Assembly: GCA_964424985.1 (NCBI GenBank)
Contig: CAYRKQ010000002.1
Location: 1-64,000, forward strand
Origin: CAYRKQ01 sp964424985
GTDB taxonomy: Bacteria > Patescibacteriota > Saccharimonadia > Saccharimonadales > UBA7683
Direction of reading: 5' to 3'
Length of the DNA stretch: 64,000 bases
The notes under the pieces were generated by a model that was given only the letters and a program-made list of their open reading frames with translations, had not been told where the DNA came from and did not search any database. Below are positions 1 to 7,460 of the stretch, in pieces (the stretch's first letter is position 1; every line of letters begins with the position of its first letter). A program made the position numbers and the translations under genes.

Positions 1-71
1 CACCTGTCGGATTCGAACCGACGACCTACGGTTTACAAAACCGTTGCTCTAACCAGCTGAGCTAAGGTGGC
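1..71 (-). tRNA. tRNA-Thr(TGT), 3' end cut by window edge
   Basis: The minus strand folds as a cloverleaf: 5' acceptor half GCCACCT, D arm GCTCAGCTGGTTAGAGC, anticodon stem ACGGT/ACCGT enclosing loop TTTGTAA (anticodon TGT, threonine), and T arm GTCGGTTCGAATCCGAC. The 3' acceptor half begins AGGTG and runs out of the window at position 1, so the last pairs, the discriminator and any encoded CCA are not visible. All arms seen are intact, so this should be a functional tRNA. Confidence 0.93.
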
Positions 72-145
72 TCGTCAGCGTTCACTTCAAGTTTCGGTTT
101 CAAGCTAAAGCTTAAAATCCTTCACATTCCGCTACGCTTCCTCTC

Positions 146-181
146 AAATTGAAAAAGTCGCTTGGCTTTGTTTTTCAATTT
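146..181. repeat. AT-rich inverted repeat upstream of tRNA-Thr
   Basis: An 11-bp perfect inverted repeat (146-156 AAATTGAAAAA, 171-181 TTTTTCAATTT) encloses a 14-base loop. It lies between the TPR gene and the tRNA. It could be a weak terminator for the TPR transcript or a hairpin in the tRNA leader. The stem has only one G-C pair, so function is uncertain. Confidence 0.4.
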
Positions 182-215
182 GGTAAAAACCAAAATGTCA
201 TTTGAGAACTGTTAC

Positions 216-244
216 ACTATAACGAATCAGGGGAGAAATCGCAA
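216..244 (-). promoter_or_regulatory. possible promoter for tRNA-Thr
   Basis: On the minus strand TTGCGA (239-244) is separated by 17 bases from TATAGT (216-221), a fair sigma-70-type pair lying just after the TPR stop codon and pointing at the tRNA. The start site would be about 140 bases before the tRNA, which is long, so the call is tentative. Confidence 0.35.
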
Positions 245-245
245 G

Positions 246-905
246 TTACATGACTACTTTGCGGGGTTGTTTGATGCGGGGGGCACGGCGGAGTTTGGCG
301 TTGGCGCGCTTCATGGCAGTTTCTATCTTCTTGGCGTCTTCGTCGCGACCGACTTTATGATAGCCTTCAGCTACCAGGCTGTAGGTTTGGCGGTTCGGTA
401 ACAGTTTGGCGGCCGTTTCAAGTGATTCAATCATTTTTCGTTCGTTGCCGAGCTTTTCTTGCACCTTTGCATAGGCAATATAGCGGGTAGGCACATCATC
501 TTCATCTTTCAGTGCTTCCTCAAAGGTATGCGCTGCTTTTTGATACTCGCCTGTTTCGAGGTAGATAAGGCCAAGATTGTGCAGGGTTGAGGCGTTGGGC
601 TCCAGACTTTGGGCAATTTCAAAACACTCTTTGGCGTGGTCGAATGACCGCTGTTTAGCGTACAAAATACCGAGGCGGTTATAGGCGGCAGCGCTACGCT
701 CATCAAACTTTAAAATGGTAAGCAGGGCTCGTTCGGCGCGTAAAAATTTATTCTCTTTAATGGAGTGAAAGGCATCGTCCCACAGGCGCTGCAGGCGTAT
801 ACCCACGCGGTTGCTAATGAGTTCTTCGGCTTGCTCTTCGGTCTGGGTCGTTTCGTACACCGTCCAGACACCGATAGCTAGTAATATGAATAAAGCAAAG
901 ATCAT
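246..905 (-). CDS. membrane-anchored tetratricopeptide-repeat protein
   Basis: 219 aa. The first ~17 residues (MIFALFILLAIGVWTVY) form one hydrophobic segment that would anchor the protein in the membrane, with the rest on one face. Residues ~45-180 are helical TPR units; the pattern AAYNRLGILYAKQ followed by HAKECFEIAQSLEP and LHNLGLIYLETGEY is typical. The C-terminus is basic (RRAPRIKQPRKV). TPR domains are protein-docking scaffolds, so no reaction can be assigned. A -10-like TATAAT lies 8 bases before the ATG, suggesting a leaderless or very short 5' end although holB ends only 9 bases upstream. Confidence 0.85.
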   Translation of the reverse strand: MIFALFILLAIGVWTVYETTQTEEQAEELISNRVGIRLQRLWDDAFHSIKENKFLRAERALLTILKFDERSAAAYNRLGILYAKQRSFDHAKECFEIAQSLEPNASTLHNLGLIYLETGEYQKAAHTFEEALKDEDDVPTRYIAYAKVQEKLGNERKMIESLETAAKLLPNRQTYSLVAEGYHKVGRDEDAKKIETAMKRANAKLRRAPRIKQPRKVVM

Positions 906-914
906 TAGGTTAAA

Positions 915-1733
915 TTATAACATCTCGGCGAGTTTTGTGAGGTGTATTTTTGGGTTGCCTGCTTGTCTGGTCAGCACGGTTTTTGTCTTTTCCAGCAGCG
1001 AGGCTTGCTCGGTAAGCTTTCTTAGTAATTCACGGCTGTCAGATTTAGCCTTTATCAGTGCGCTAACAATGGTGGTGAGATTGTCTAGCAGCGTACTGAC
1101 GTTGGTTTTTTCATACGCAATGCTAATGAGGTACTGGTGGCGGCTGTAATGGTCGGCCTGATAGAACTGCTTAGCCTGCCCCATGCTGGTTTGAATGGCT
1201 GCTTTGTGGTCTTGATCTGTTAGGGCGGTAGCTACCGCGCCCGCAGCTCGTTTTGTAATATGAAGAAGCTGGGTAAACTCAGCTGAGGTATTGTTAAAAT
1301 AGGTTTGGAACTGCTCGGTGGTTGGCTTGGTAAGAGTAATAAGCTGGGCACGTGAGCGAATGGTAGGTAAAAGTGAGTCAGCTTTCTGGGCGCTCAGAAT
1401 AAAGTGCGTCTGTTGCGGCGGCTCTTCAAGCAGCTTCAAAAAAGCGTTCTGCGCCTCTTTGCTCATGGTGTGCGCATCTTTAATTAAAATTGTCTGCGGC
1501 CGCCCGGTTTTTGTCTGGGTGTACAGGTTTCTGATCTGTTCGATTGAAATCATTGACTGCTTTTCGCCAACGTCGACTACGCGCAGTTCGCTCTGCATTT
1601 GCTGAGCCAGCCACGTGGCGGCATGCACTTTACCACTGCCCTCTTCGCCAATCAGTACTAAGCCGTGAGAAGGGTGCTTTAAGTACAGCCTGAGTTGCAC
1701 TTCAGTTCGTGGGTGAAAAAGTGGCTCATTCAC
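915..1733 (-). CDS. holB: DNA polymerase III subunit delta' (clamp-loader AAA+ subunit)
   Basis: 272 aa. The protein belongs to the clamp loader that places the sliding clamp on primed DNA. Visible are a P-loop GEEGSGKV near residue 30, then a stretch (TILIKDAHTMSKEAQNAFLK followed by LLEEPP) that matches the delta'/DnaX family closely, and a sensor-1 region ending TIRSRAQL (SRC-motif position, with A instead of C). The family's zinc-binding cysteines are absent, as in short delta' proteins. It is shorter than E. coli HolB (334 aa). Its start overlaps the end of the pseudouridine synthase gene by 4 bases (ATGA), so the two are translationally coupled. Confidence 0.85.
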   Translation of the reverse strand: MNEPLFHPRTEVQLRLYLKHPSHGLVLIGEEGSGKVHAATWLAQQMQSELRVVDVGEKQSMISIEQIRNLYTQTKTGRPQTILIKDAHTMSKEAQNAFLKLLEEPPQQTHFILSAQKADSLLPTIRSRAQLITLTKPTTEQFQTYFNNTSAEFTQLLHITKRAAGAVATALTDQDHKAAIQTSMGQAKQFYQADHYSRHQYLISIAYEKTNVSTLLDNLTTIVSALIKAKSDSRELLRKLTEQASLLEKTKTVLTRQAGNPKIHLTKLAEML

Positions 1734-2776
1734 GCGACGTACTCGTTAAATGCAGGCGGGACTGGTGCTTCAAATATACGTCGCTCTCCTCCTGGGAGGG
1801 TTATTTCGAGCATTTGGGCGTGGAGCATAAGGCGCGGTGCTGGTTCACCCCCGTAGAATTCATCACCGACAATCGGGTGCTTAAGATAATTTAAGTGCAC
1901 TCGCAACTGATGTGTTCGGCCGGTGTGGGGTTTTAATTCCACGAGACTGTAGGTCTTGTCATTCCCGCCCCCGATCGGAGTCGAGGACAGGCTCCGGCGG
2001 GAATCTAGTTTATTTTGTGTGCCTTTGGCACTTAATTTTTGACTGGATTCCAAATCAAGTTTGGAATGACGGAAATCAGTGGTTTGCAGTACTTCAAACT
2101 CTGTTTGAGCAGACTTACCGTTTGCTCCTGCCCGAAATGTAGCTGGTTTTTTTGGGTTACGTTCAATCGGCACATCAATAAGCCCGCTTTTCTCCGGTAG
2201 CTCACCGACAATAATGGCCACGTAACTCTTCTTGACATTGCGGTTAGAAAACTGTTTCTGTAGATGTGATTGAGTTTCGGCGTTCTTAGCACAGATCATC
2301 ACTCCACTCGTCCCGCGATCCAGTCGATGCACAATCCCCGCACGGTTTGACTCCCAAAACTGATCTTCAAGGACAGTCCCTGAATCAGGGACTGTCCTTG
2401 AAGTATGCTCTTTTAGCCACGAAGCCACCGTTCCCTCTTTATTAAAAGCGCCCTTGGAGTGTGCTAGTACCCCAATTGGTTTATTAATCACTACAACATT
2501 CTCGTCTTCGTATAGAATTGGAAGTTCGATTTTGGAAGTTGGAAGTTCGAAGTACGAAAAGTCGACTTGAATCTTGTCGCCCAGCTTCAATTTATAGCGA
2601 GTTTCTTTCTTCTCGTTATTGACTAAGATATCCCCTGATTTAACTAACTTTTCAATTGCCGAACGCGAATACTGCGAATACAACCCAGCTAAAGTCTTGT
2701 CTAGTCGCTCTCCCGCTTCAAATTCAGTAATAGTCTCGCTACTCATCCCGTTAGAAATCTCCTCAGTTCTATGCAT
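1730..2776 (-). CDS. RluA/RluD-family 23S rRNA pseudouridine synthase with in-frame palindromic insertions
   Basis: 348 aa. Converts uridines in large-subunit rRNA to pseudouridine. An S4 RNA-binding domain (residues ~15-75, with RLDKTLAGLYSQYSRSAIEK) precedes the catalytic domain with the signature HRLDRGTSG; Asp153 is the expected nucleophile. LKPHTGRTHQLRVHL near residue 285 is the conserved late motif. Two stretches look foreign: residues ~125-138, encoded by a 39-bp palindrome, and residues ~235-273, encoded by a 113-bp REP-like element. Both keep the frame open and fall in loops between core motifs. An SD-like GGAGG lies 12 bases before the chosen ATG; Met11 is an alternative start. Whether it acts as RluD, RluC or RluA cannot be told from sequence. 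Confidence 0.88.
   Translation of the reverse strand: MHRTEEISNGMSSETITEFEAGERLDKTLAGLYSQYSRSAIEKLVKSGDILVNNEKKETRYKLKLGDKIQVDFSYFELPTSKIELPILYEDENVVVINKPIGVLAHSKGAFNKEGTVASWLKEHTSRTVPDSGTVLEDQFWESNRAGIVHRLDRGTSGVMICAKNAETQSHLQKQFSNRNVKKSYVAIIVGELPEKSGLIDVPIERNPKKPATFRAGANGKSAQTEFEVLQTTDFRHSKLDLESSQKLSAKGTQNKLDSRRSLSSTPIGGGNDKTYSLVELKPHTGRTHQLRVHLNYLKHPIVGDEFYGGEPAPRLMLHAQMLEITLPGGERRIFEAPVPPAFNEYVA
1958..2070. repeat. REP-like inverted-repeat element inside the pseudouridine synthase gene
   Basis: Outer arms GTCATTCC (1958) and GGAATGAC (ends 2070) are perfect inverted repeats. Inside each end is a further short palindrome (CCCGCC...GGCGGG and TTCCAAA...TTTGGAA). The layout matches the element at 2843-2910. 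It is translated as about 38 extra residues that begin just after TTDF and end before KTYSL. Confidence 0.75.
2365..2403. repeat. 39-bp near-perfect palindrome inside the pseudouridine synthase gene
   Basis: Arms 2365-2383 and 2385-2403 are perfect 19-bp inverted repeats around one central base, including GGACAGTCCCTGA and its complement. It is translated in frame between EH and QFWESNRAG, just before the catalytic motif. Its sequence is unrelated to the REP-like element at 1958-2070. Confidence 0.85.
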
Positions 2777-2842
2777 TCACAGTGTAGCCTCCGATTTTTA
2801 ACGGGACTCACAGATCTATTGTACCCTGTACGTTCCCCATGT

Positions 2843-2910
2843 GTCATCCTGGACTTGTTTCAGGATCCAATATGTTAATCGATTAGATTCCGGATTAAGT
2901 CCGGAATGAC
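2843..2910. repeat. REP-like intergenic inverted repeat
   Basis: The segment starts GTCATCCTGG and ends CCGGAATGAC. It contains two internal palindromes: ATCCTG...CAGGAT and TTCCGGA-TTA-AGTCCGGAA. It shares outer ends and the two-hairpin design with 1958-2070 and occupies most of the spacer between the DUF1653 gene and the pseudouridine synthase gene. Confidence 0.75.
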
Positions 2911-2912
2911 AG

Positions 2913-3176
2913 CTATTGATTGGTTATATCTTTAATTTTAGTGAAGCGCGGGATAGTCTTGCCGCCCCACTCTACAGTTTCTTCAAAATTCTTTAGAGTT
3001 CGTGTCCAGACGGCAATACCGTCATTGGTTTGTTTGTCCTCGCGGAGTGTATAAAGGGGCACATAGTGAACAAGCACTTCAAGGTCTGGCTCATTGTGCG
3101 AGAGGAACAATACCTGATAATACATCCGATGATCCGGTGTGCTCTTATGGTGTTCGTAAATCCCTTGTGTGATCAT
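2913..3176 (-). CDS. DUF1653 domain protein
   Basis: 87 aa, essentially one DUF1653 domain. It has the family's opening GIYEHHKS, the central strands LEVLVHYVPLYTLRED, the tryptophan-containing AVWTRTLKNFEETV and the closing GKTIPRF. DUF1653 proteins are small, all-beta and widespread, with no proven biochemical role. The start overlaps the end of the upstream 2H-like gene by 4 bases, so the pair is translated together. Confidence 0.82.
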   Translation of the reverse strand: MITQGIYEHHKSTPDHRMYYQVLFLSHNEPDLEVLVHYVPLYTLREDKQTNDGIAVWTRTLKNFEETVEWGGKTIPRFTKIKDITNQ

Positions 3177-3724
3177 TCTTGGGTTTCCTTGGCGAAGAAT
3201 CGATTTGTTGTGTAGATCGTGTTTGCTTCATCTTGTTTGTTGCTGACAAGATAAAAATCAGTGAATTTCATCTCTTTAAAACTGGCGAGTTCTTCAAGAA
3301 CTGCCTTTTGGTGTTCTTCGGGAACGAACCAGACGACTTTTGTATACCAAGTGGCAACGGCTGTATCGCCGCACCTTTCGCGGATAAAATTAACGATTTC
3401 TTCGGTTTCAGAAAGATCAAACTCAACGGCGATATGTTCTGCTCCAGGTAAAGATTCTTCATCTTTAACAAACGCCTTCTTGATTCTTACTTTCAACGGC
3501 AAAAATTGTTTTAAATCGCGCAGTAGATCAAGTTGGGTACTGACATCACTTACGGTTGCATCAGGTATAAATGTGAGGGTAAGATGCCTAAATATACTAT
3601 ATTCATTGCCTGCTGGTTTTTGGCTGTAGCTTTCTTCAAGATTGTTAAAATAGATCTCTAGTTCGGGTGATAACCGACCAAATATCCCAAGGACTTTTAT
3701 TGTGTTTGAGGTGAGCTCAAGCAC
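3173..3724 (-). CDS. 2H-phosphoesterase-like protein (2'-5' RNA ligase superfamily, tentative)
   Basis: 183 aa. Two His-containing motifs, FRHLTLTF near residue 46 and EHIAVEFDL near residue 96, are spaced like the paired H-x-T/S motifs of the 2H superfamily (2'-5' RNA ligase and cyclic phosphodiesterases). The second reads H-I-A rather than H-x-T/S, so activity is doubtful. The start is GTG with an AGG stretch upstream, 6 bases after the trpS stop, so it is read as part of the trpS operon. A plain hypothetical protein is the alternative. Confidence 0.55.
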   Translation of the reverse strand: MLELTSNTIKVLGIFGRLSPELEIYFNNLEESYSQKPAGNEYSIFRHLTLTFIPDATVSDVSTQLDLLRDLKQFLPLKVRIKKAFVKDEESLPGAEHIAVEFDLSETEEIVNFIRERCGDTAVATWYTKVVWFVPEEHQKAVLEELASFKEMKFTDFYLVSNKQDEANTIYTTNRFFAKETQE

Positions 3725-3730
3725 AATAAG

Positions 3731-4822
3731 CTACCTTAACCCGACAGCTTTTTGGACTTTTAGGAGGGTGGCGTTGGCGATTTCGTTCATTTTGGCTTCA
3801 GATGATGCCAGTTTGGCCTCTAGGGCTTTTACGTCCACTTGTTGGTAGTTTGCTTGGAAGTCGCTTAGGAAGGCTTCTGTGGCTGCTGCGACGTCTTTTT
3901 TGAGCTCGCCGTAGCTGGTTTGGCCTTTATACTTCTTAACAACTGTTTCCAAGGCCTGGCCTTGGAAAAGGGCGAGGATCTGTAGTAAGTTACTGATTCC
4001 TGGTTGCTTTTCGTAATCGAGATTAATTTCACCAACACTATCAGTAGTAGCGCCCATAATTTTCTTGGCAGCAGACTTTGGATCGTCAGATAAGAAAATA
4101 ATTCCTTTGCCAGATTCATCAGACTTACTCATCTTCTTAGTCGGATCCACCAGATCTTTAATTCTCAGACCCTGATCTTTCCCAAAAAACTCATGCTGTT
4201 TTTTAACTTCATAGGGTACGGTGAATAGCCCATCCCCAGAAGTAGATGTATCCACATCACTACGGGGCGCAGCAAATTGGCTATTCATCCGTTGAGCAAG
4301 ATCGCGGGTAATTTCCAGATGCTGAGATTGGTCATCGCCGACGGGAACATAGCTGGCACCATACAAAAGAATGTCGCAGGCCATCAATACCGGGTAATCA
4401 AACAAACCAACACTGACGCGGTCTGCACCAAGTTTTGCGGATTTGTCTTTGAACTGGGTCATGCGTACCATTTCGCCTATGCCCGTGAAGGAATTCATAA
4501 TAACGGTTAGTTCGCTGTGAGCTGGAATGTAGCTTTGGCGGTAAATGAAGACATCGGGGTTATCAAGAGGCAGTCCGGCCGCCACAAACAGCTTCAGATT
4601 GTTTTGAATCTGTTCTTTAAGCTGGCTGAAATCAATTGGCGTGGTGAAACTGTGCAGATCTGGCACAAACAGGTTAATTTGATACTCGCCAGCATGTTTC
4701 TTGGCCATATCAATCAAAGGCAACAGTGCACCAAAATAGTTGCCAATATGCAGATCGTTATTAGCTCGAAGCCCCGTTAATATTACTTGCTTGTCCTGAA
4801 CTTGTTGAATGGGTTTACTCAT
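3731..4822 (-). CDS. trpS: tryptophan--tRNA ligase
   Basis: 363 aa, class I aminoacyl-tRNA synthetase that charges tRNA-Trp. The HIGH-type motif appears as DLHIGNYFGAL near residue 20, and the KMSKS loop as KKMSKSDESGKG near residue 229. The MVRMTQFKDK and PVLMACDILLYGA segments match the Trp-recognition core of TrpRS. The length is in the usual bacterial range (330-360). The start overlaps the phosphatase gene by 4 bases. It is third in a unit whose leader (6588-6802) carries a terminator-like hairpin, so its expression may be set by attenuation. Confidence 0.96.
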   Translation of the reverse strand: MSKPIQQVQDKQVILTGLRANNDLHIGNYFGALLPLIDMAKKHAGEYQINLFVPDLHSFTTPIDFSQLKEQIQNNLKLFVAAGLPLDNPDVFIYRQSYIPAHSELTVIMNSFTGIGEMVRMTQFKDKSAKLGADRVSVGLFDYPVLMACDILLYGASYVPVGDDQSQHLEITRDLAQRMNSQFAAPRSDVDTSTSGDGLFTVPYEVKKQHEFFGKDQGLRIKDLVDPTKKMSKSDESGKGIIFLSDDPKSAAKKIMGATTDSVGEINLDYEKQPGISNLLQILALFQGQALETVVKKYKGQTSYGELKKDVAAATEAFLSDFQANYQQVDVKALEAKLASSEAKMNEIANATLLKVQKAVGLR

Positions 4823-5352
4823 ATTACTTCCTGTATGGTTGTCGCTTTTTCGTCATCAATATTATTCACCATAAAACATGATGTGTAGCTTACCACTTTA
4901 TTATACGGTTTTTTACTGAAATGTTGCAGTAGTATTCGAATATTGACCTCATTTGCAACGACGATGATAGCTTGAGATTCATTTTTTCTCACAAGCTTTA
5001 GGAATCGTTCTATATACGCTTCGGGTGATTCAATCCCCAGTTGCTGATACGAACTTATGTACTGCGTATATTTACTTTCTGTGTCATTCTTCTTCATATT
5101 TTCAATATGCAAGAAACGAAGTGGCGCTTCTTTTGCGTTAACGGCGAGCGCATCACTAAGCAGCCTTGCGGTGTGAGCACAGCGTTTTACCGGAGAGTAG
5201 ATGATGGCAACTGCATTTAGTGTGCTCAAAGAGTCTTCGATTTTTTGCGAGAGCTTGCGTGTGGCTCGCTCTCCTTCCTGCGTGATTCCATTGCGTTCGC
5301 CATTTACTACGAGCGGTTCGGCATGACGTATTAGTATGATTGTTTTTGGCAT
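4819..5352 (-). CDS. histidine phosphatase superfamily protein (phosphoglycerate-mutase fold)
   Basis: 177 aa. The N-terminus carries the catalytic LIRHAEP motif (RHG/RHAE of the family; the His is phosphorylated during catalysis). YSPVKRCAHTARLLSDAL around residues 53-70 supplies the conserved Arg. The second conserved His is not obvious: IIVVANEVNIRILLQHF stands where GHG/SHG is usual. The substrate cannot be inferred. The ATG overlaps the stop of the ATP-grasp-like gene by one base and its end overlaps trpS, so the three are coupled. Confidence 0.8.
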   Translation of the reverse strand: MPKTIILIRHAEPLVVNGERNGITQEGERATRKLSQKIEDSLSTLNAVAIIYSPVKRCAHTARLLSDALAVNAKEAPLRFLHIENMKKNDTESKYTQYISSYQQLGIESPEAYIERFLKLVRKNESQAIIVVANEVNIRILLQHFSKKPYNKVVSYTSCFMVNNIDDEKATTIQEVI

Positions 5353-6587
5353 TAAGCTATTACTCCTGGGGCTGCTTCAATGTTGGTAATCACGGATGCC
5401 TTGCCTCCGTGTGCAAGATGTTCGTGAGGTGAACCGACAACCGTTGATTCAATTATATCTCCGTTTCGATCAACATGTACCGTAATCCGTAGATTCATTC
5501 TGTCGTCTCGCTCGTCACCTCTTAGTACATCTAGTGAGTGCATAGGCGTAAGTATGGTTTCAACGGCTTCCTGAGCAATGAACTTTGCTAAGGTCTTTCT
5601 CTTGGCTGATGCAAGCGCAAGACCCTCTGCATCACCCGGTGTTACAATGCCTCGCGTTCCCGAATCGAGCACTGGCTTTAAGAAGATATCACTACCTCTA
5701 CTGGTCTTGATGCGCTGCTCAAGAGTATCGTCAAGCGCAATATGCTCGGCTTTTGGAATTATTGATCTTAAGCGCAGCAGTGTATCTTGACCAAATACAT
5801 CAAGCAGGAGGTCTTCAAGTTCAGGTATCTCGCCAGCGTTGTGTGTAAGCGCAATCGCACCTTTTGACTCAAGATCAAGTCGTCTGTCTGAGAGCACTAC
5901 TAACTCGTCGCGTAGCTGACGCTCAGTGATACCATGATTATTTACCAGAGGTGACATCATTAAGAGTGCCTCGACTGGATTTTCTCCCTGCTGTCTCGTA
6001 AATGATATTTGTGGTACTGCACGCAACCCATCAACTGCCTTTGCGAGTATTTTTATTTCTGGTTCGTGGAAACGGTCTTTCTCGCTTAGCACAATAGCAG
6101 ATGACATGCCTTCAATAAGGCGACCTAATGAGGCGCTTGCCCCTACGCCAATTGGTCGCACACTTTGCATGCGTGTCATTACGCCGTAGCCGAGACCACG
6201 GATTTTACCTGGTTCAATTTCTACGACTCGAAAACCATCTTGAGTTAACACTATATCTGCTTTTGTTATTTCCGCTGATGGGAGTGTAGTAGAGCTAATT
6301 TCACCTCTTTTGTGTGCCTGATGAATTCCTTCCGTACCTAAAAGTTGCCGGATTGTGCGCATGAGTTGATCTGCTGAAGGCGCAGCGAGCGCAATATTGC
6401 TAATTTCACTCATGCCATCGGCAAATAGAGCAATATCAGTTCCACAAGCCATAAGCTCGTGCGTTTGCTCCAGGTCTAGTTCTAGGCCGCTAGCTACTCT
6501 GTGATTGCGTATTTCATCTGGTCGCAGAGTACTAAGTACTAATTGGCGCCGATCTTCAATCGGCATAGTTTGTATTGTTTCTAACAT
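5352..6587 (-). CDS. unknown protein, ATP-grasp-like C-terminal half
   Basis: 411 aa, not recognised with certainty. The C-terminal part resembles an ATP-grasp ligase: IFLKPVLDSGTRGI (lysine plus glycine-rich loop), FIAQEAVE (hinge), MNLRITVHVD, and EHLAHGGKASVITNI, where Asn and a GG turn recall the metal-binding strand. The N-terminal half (IVLTQDGFRVVEIEPGKIRG) could be the substrate domain. If so it joins an acid to an amine at the cost of ATP; the substrate is unknown. The start is set by AGGAGA 9 bases upstream. It heads the phosphatase-trpS operon and directly follows the terminator-like hairpin at 6622-6644. Confidence 0.5.
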   Translation of the reverse strand: MLETIQTMPIEDRRQLVLSTLRPDEIRNHRVASGLELDLEQTHELMACGTDIALFADGMSEISNIALAAPSADQLMRTIRQLLGTEGIHQAHKRGEISSTTLPSAEITKADIVLTQDGFRVVEIEPGKIRGLGYGVMTRMQSVRPIGVGASASLGRLIEGMSSAIVLSEKDRFHEPEIKILAKAVDGLRAVPQISFTRQQGENPVEALLMMSPLVNNHGITERQLRDELVVLSDRRLDLESKGAIALTHNAGEIPELEDLLLDVFGQDTLLRLRSIIPKAEHIALDDTLEQRIKTSRGSDIFLKPVLDSGTRGIVTPGDAEGLALASAKRKTLAKFIAQEAVETILTPMHSLDVLRGDERDDRMNLRITVHVDRNGDIIESTVVGSPHEHLAHGGKASVITNIEAAPGVIA

Positions 6588-6616
6588 TATATTTCTCCTA
6601 CATTCTTGTAAATATT

Positions 6617-6645
6617 AAAAAATCGCTCACATTTTCGTGGCGATC
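6617..6645 (-). terminator. intrinsic-terminator hairpin in the leader of the 5352-trpS operon
   Basis: On the minus strand GATCGCCACG-AAAA-TGTG-A-GCGAT is followed by six T. The stem is ATCGC/GCGAT plus CAC/GTG with a bulged A. It lies only about 30 bases before the first ATG and downstream of a strong promoter, so it is placed to control read-through. Bases 6696-6705 (AACCGCCACG on plus) encode an RNA segment complementary to its 5' arm, allowing an alternative fold. Confidence 0.65.
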
Positions 6646-6802
6646 TTTTCAATATCTTTGAGTGAGTTTCAAGAATTATTCAAACACACGGAACAAACCG
6701 CCACGGGAAGTGTCGGTAAACCAATATTGATTGTTGGTTCGTATGTGCTTCATAACTTACCTATATTACATTGTTTAGGGAATAATACAACCCTATCTTT
6801 TA

Positions 6803-6831
6803 ATTATATCACACGTGTCAAGTAATGTCAA
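6803..6831 (-). promoter_or_regulatory. promoter of the 5352-trpS operon (duplicated-TTGACA type)
   Basis: TTGACA (6826-6831), 17-base spacer, TATAAT (6803-6808). The spacer carries a second TTGACA ten bases after the first, and GTGTGA abuts the -10 box. It overlaps the stop of the orphan at 6828. The transcript would have a leader of about 210 bases. Confidence 0.8.
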
Positions 6832-7034
6832 TATGCGAGGCCGAGATGATCAAGTGGATCAGATGTGGGAGCTGGTGGTTCTACGTCAAGTGTAGTGCCG
6901 GATTCTAGATCTAGGATAACTTGAGCGGCGGTTCTGAAATCATCAGGACCTCGACTGATACCTCGCTCGGTAAGCATCATGCGCGCGGAAGCTTCGCTAA
7001 GGGGTGGTTCTTGTTCTGGTCGGGTAGTAGGCAT
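6828..7034 (-). CDS. orphan small protein after rpsI
   Basis: 68 aa, not recognised. Acidic and proline-rich at both ends (PEQEPPLSEASA, EPPAPTSDPLDHLG), with one probable helix (DFRTAAQVILDLESG). It starts 27 bases after the rpsI stop with no clear SD; TATACT stands directly before the ATG. Its stop overlaps the next promoter's -35 box. It may be the last gene of the ribosomal unit or a leaderless gene of its own. A real but uncharacterised small protein is likely because the frame fills the gap exactly. Confidence 0.5.
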   Translation of the reverse strand: MPTTRPEQEPPLSEASARMMLTERGISRGPDDFRTAAQVILDLESGTTLDVEPPAPTSDPLDHLGLAY

Positions 7035-7061
7035 AGTATAAATACCGTTACGTTTGGTTGA

Positions 7062-7460
7062 CTAACGCTTAGAGAACTGTTCTTTGCGTCTTGCGCCCTT
7101 GAGGCCGGGTTTCATTCGTTCTTTTTCGCGTGGATCGCGCTTGAGAAGGCCGTGCTTCTTTAGGGTAGAACGCAGATCTTCATTCATGGCGCTAAGCGCT
7201 TTGGCAATGGCTAATTTACTGGCACCAACTTGTGAGTGGTGACCACCGCCTTCGATCTTGAGGCTGATGTCAAAACTATCCGTTTTTTGAAGAAGGCGGA
7301 GCGGTTCACTGAGTTCGTACGCGAGCGCTTCATTATTAGCAAAATAGTCGTTTATAGGTTGTCCGTTGATAGTGATAACACCTTTACCGCCAGTCAGCCG
7401 TGCTCGGGCAGTTGAGCTTTTTCGTCGGCCGAGGCCGTAAAAATAGGTATCTTTTGCCAT
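7062..7460 (-). CDS. rpsI: 30S ribosomal protein S9
   Basis: 132 aa, normal length. YFYGLGRRKSSTARARL at the N-terminus and RDPREKERMKPGLKGARRKE plus QFSKR at the C-terminus are the family signatures; the terminal SKR tail reaches the P-site tRNA. Its ATG overlaps the rplM stop by one base, the usual rplM-rpsI pairing. Confidence 0.97.
   Translation of the reverse strand: MAKDTYFYGLGRRKSSTARARLTGGKGVITINGQPINDYFANNEALAYELSEPLRLLQKTDSFDISLKIEGGGHHSQVGASKLAIAKALSAMNEDLRSTLKKHGLLKRDPREKERMKPGLKGARRKEQFSKR

Noticed and set aside
1958..2403. Frameshift or pseudogene in the pseudouridine synthase
   Set aside because: The frame stays open through both palindromic insertions and all catalytic motifs remain, so the gene is treated as intact.
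6588..6802. T-box riboswitch for trpS
   Set aside because: A TGGC stretch and a terminator are present, but no clear stem I, specifier loop with a UGG codon or T-box consensus was found. The TGGC lies in a helix, not a bulge. Kept only as a generic attenuator.
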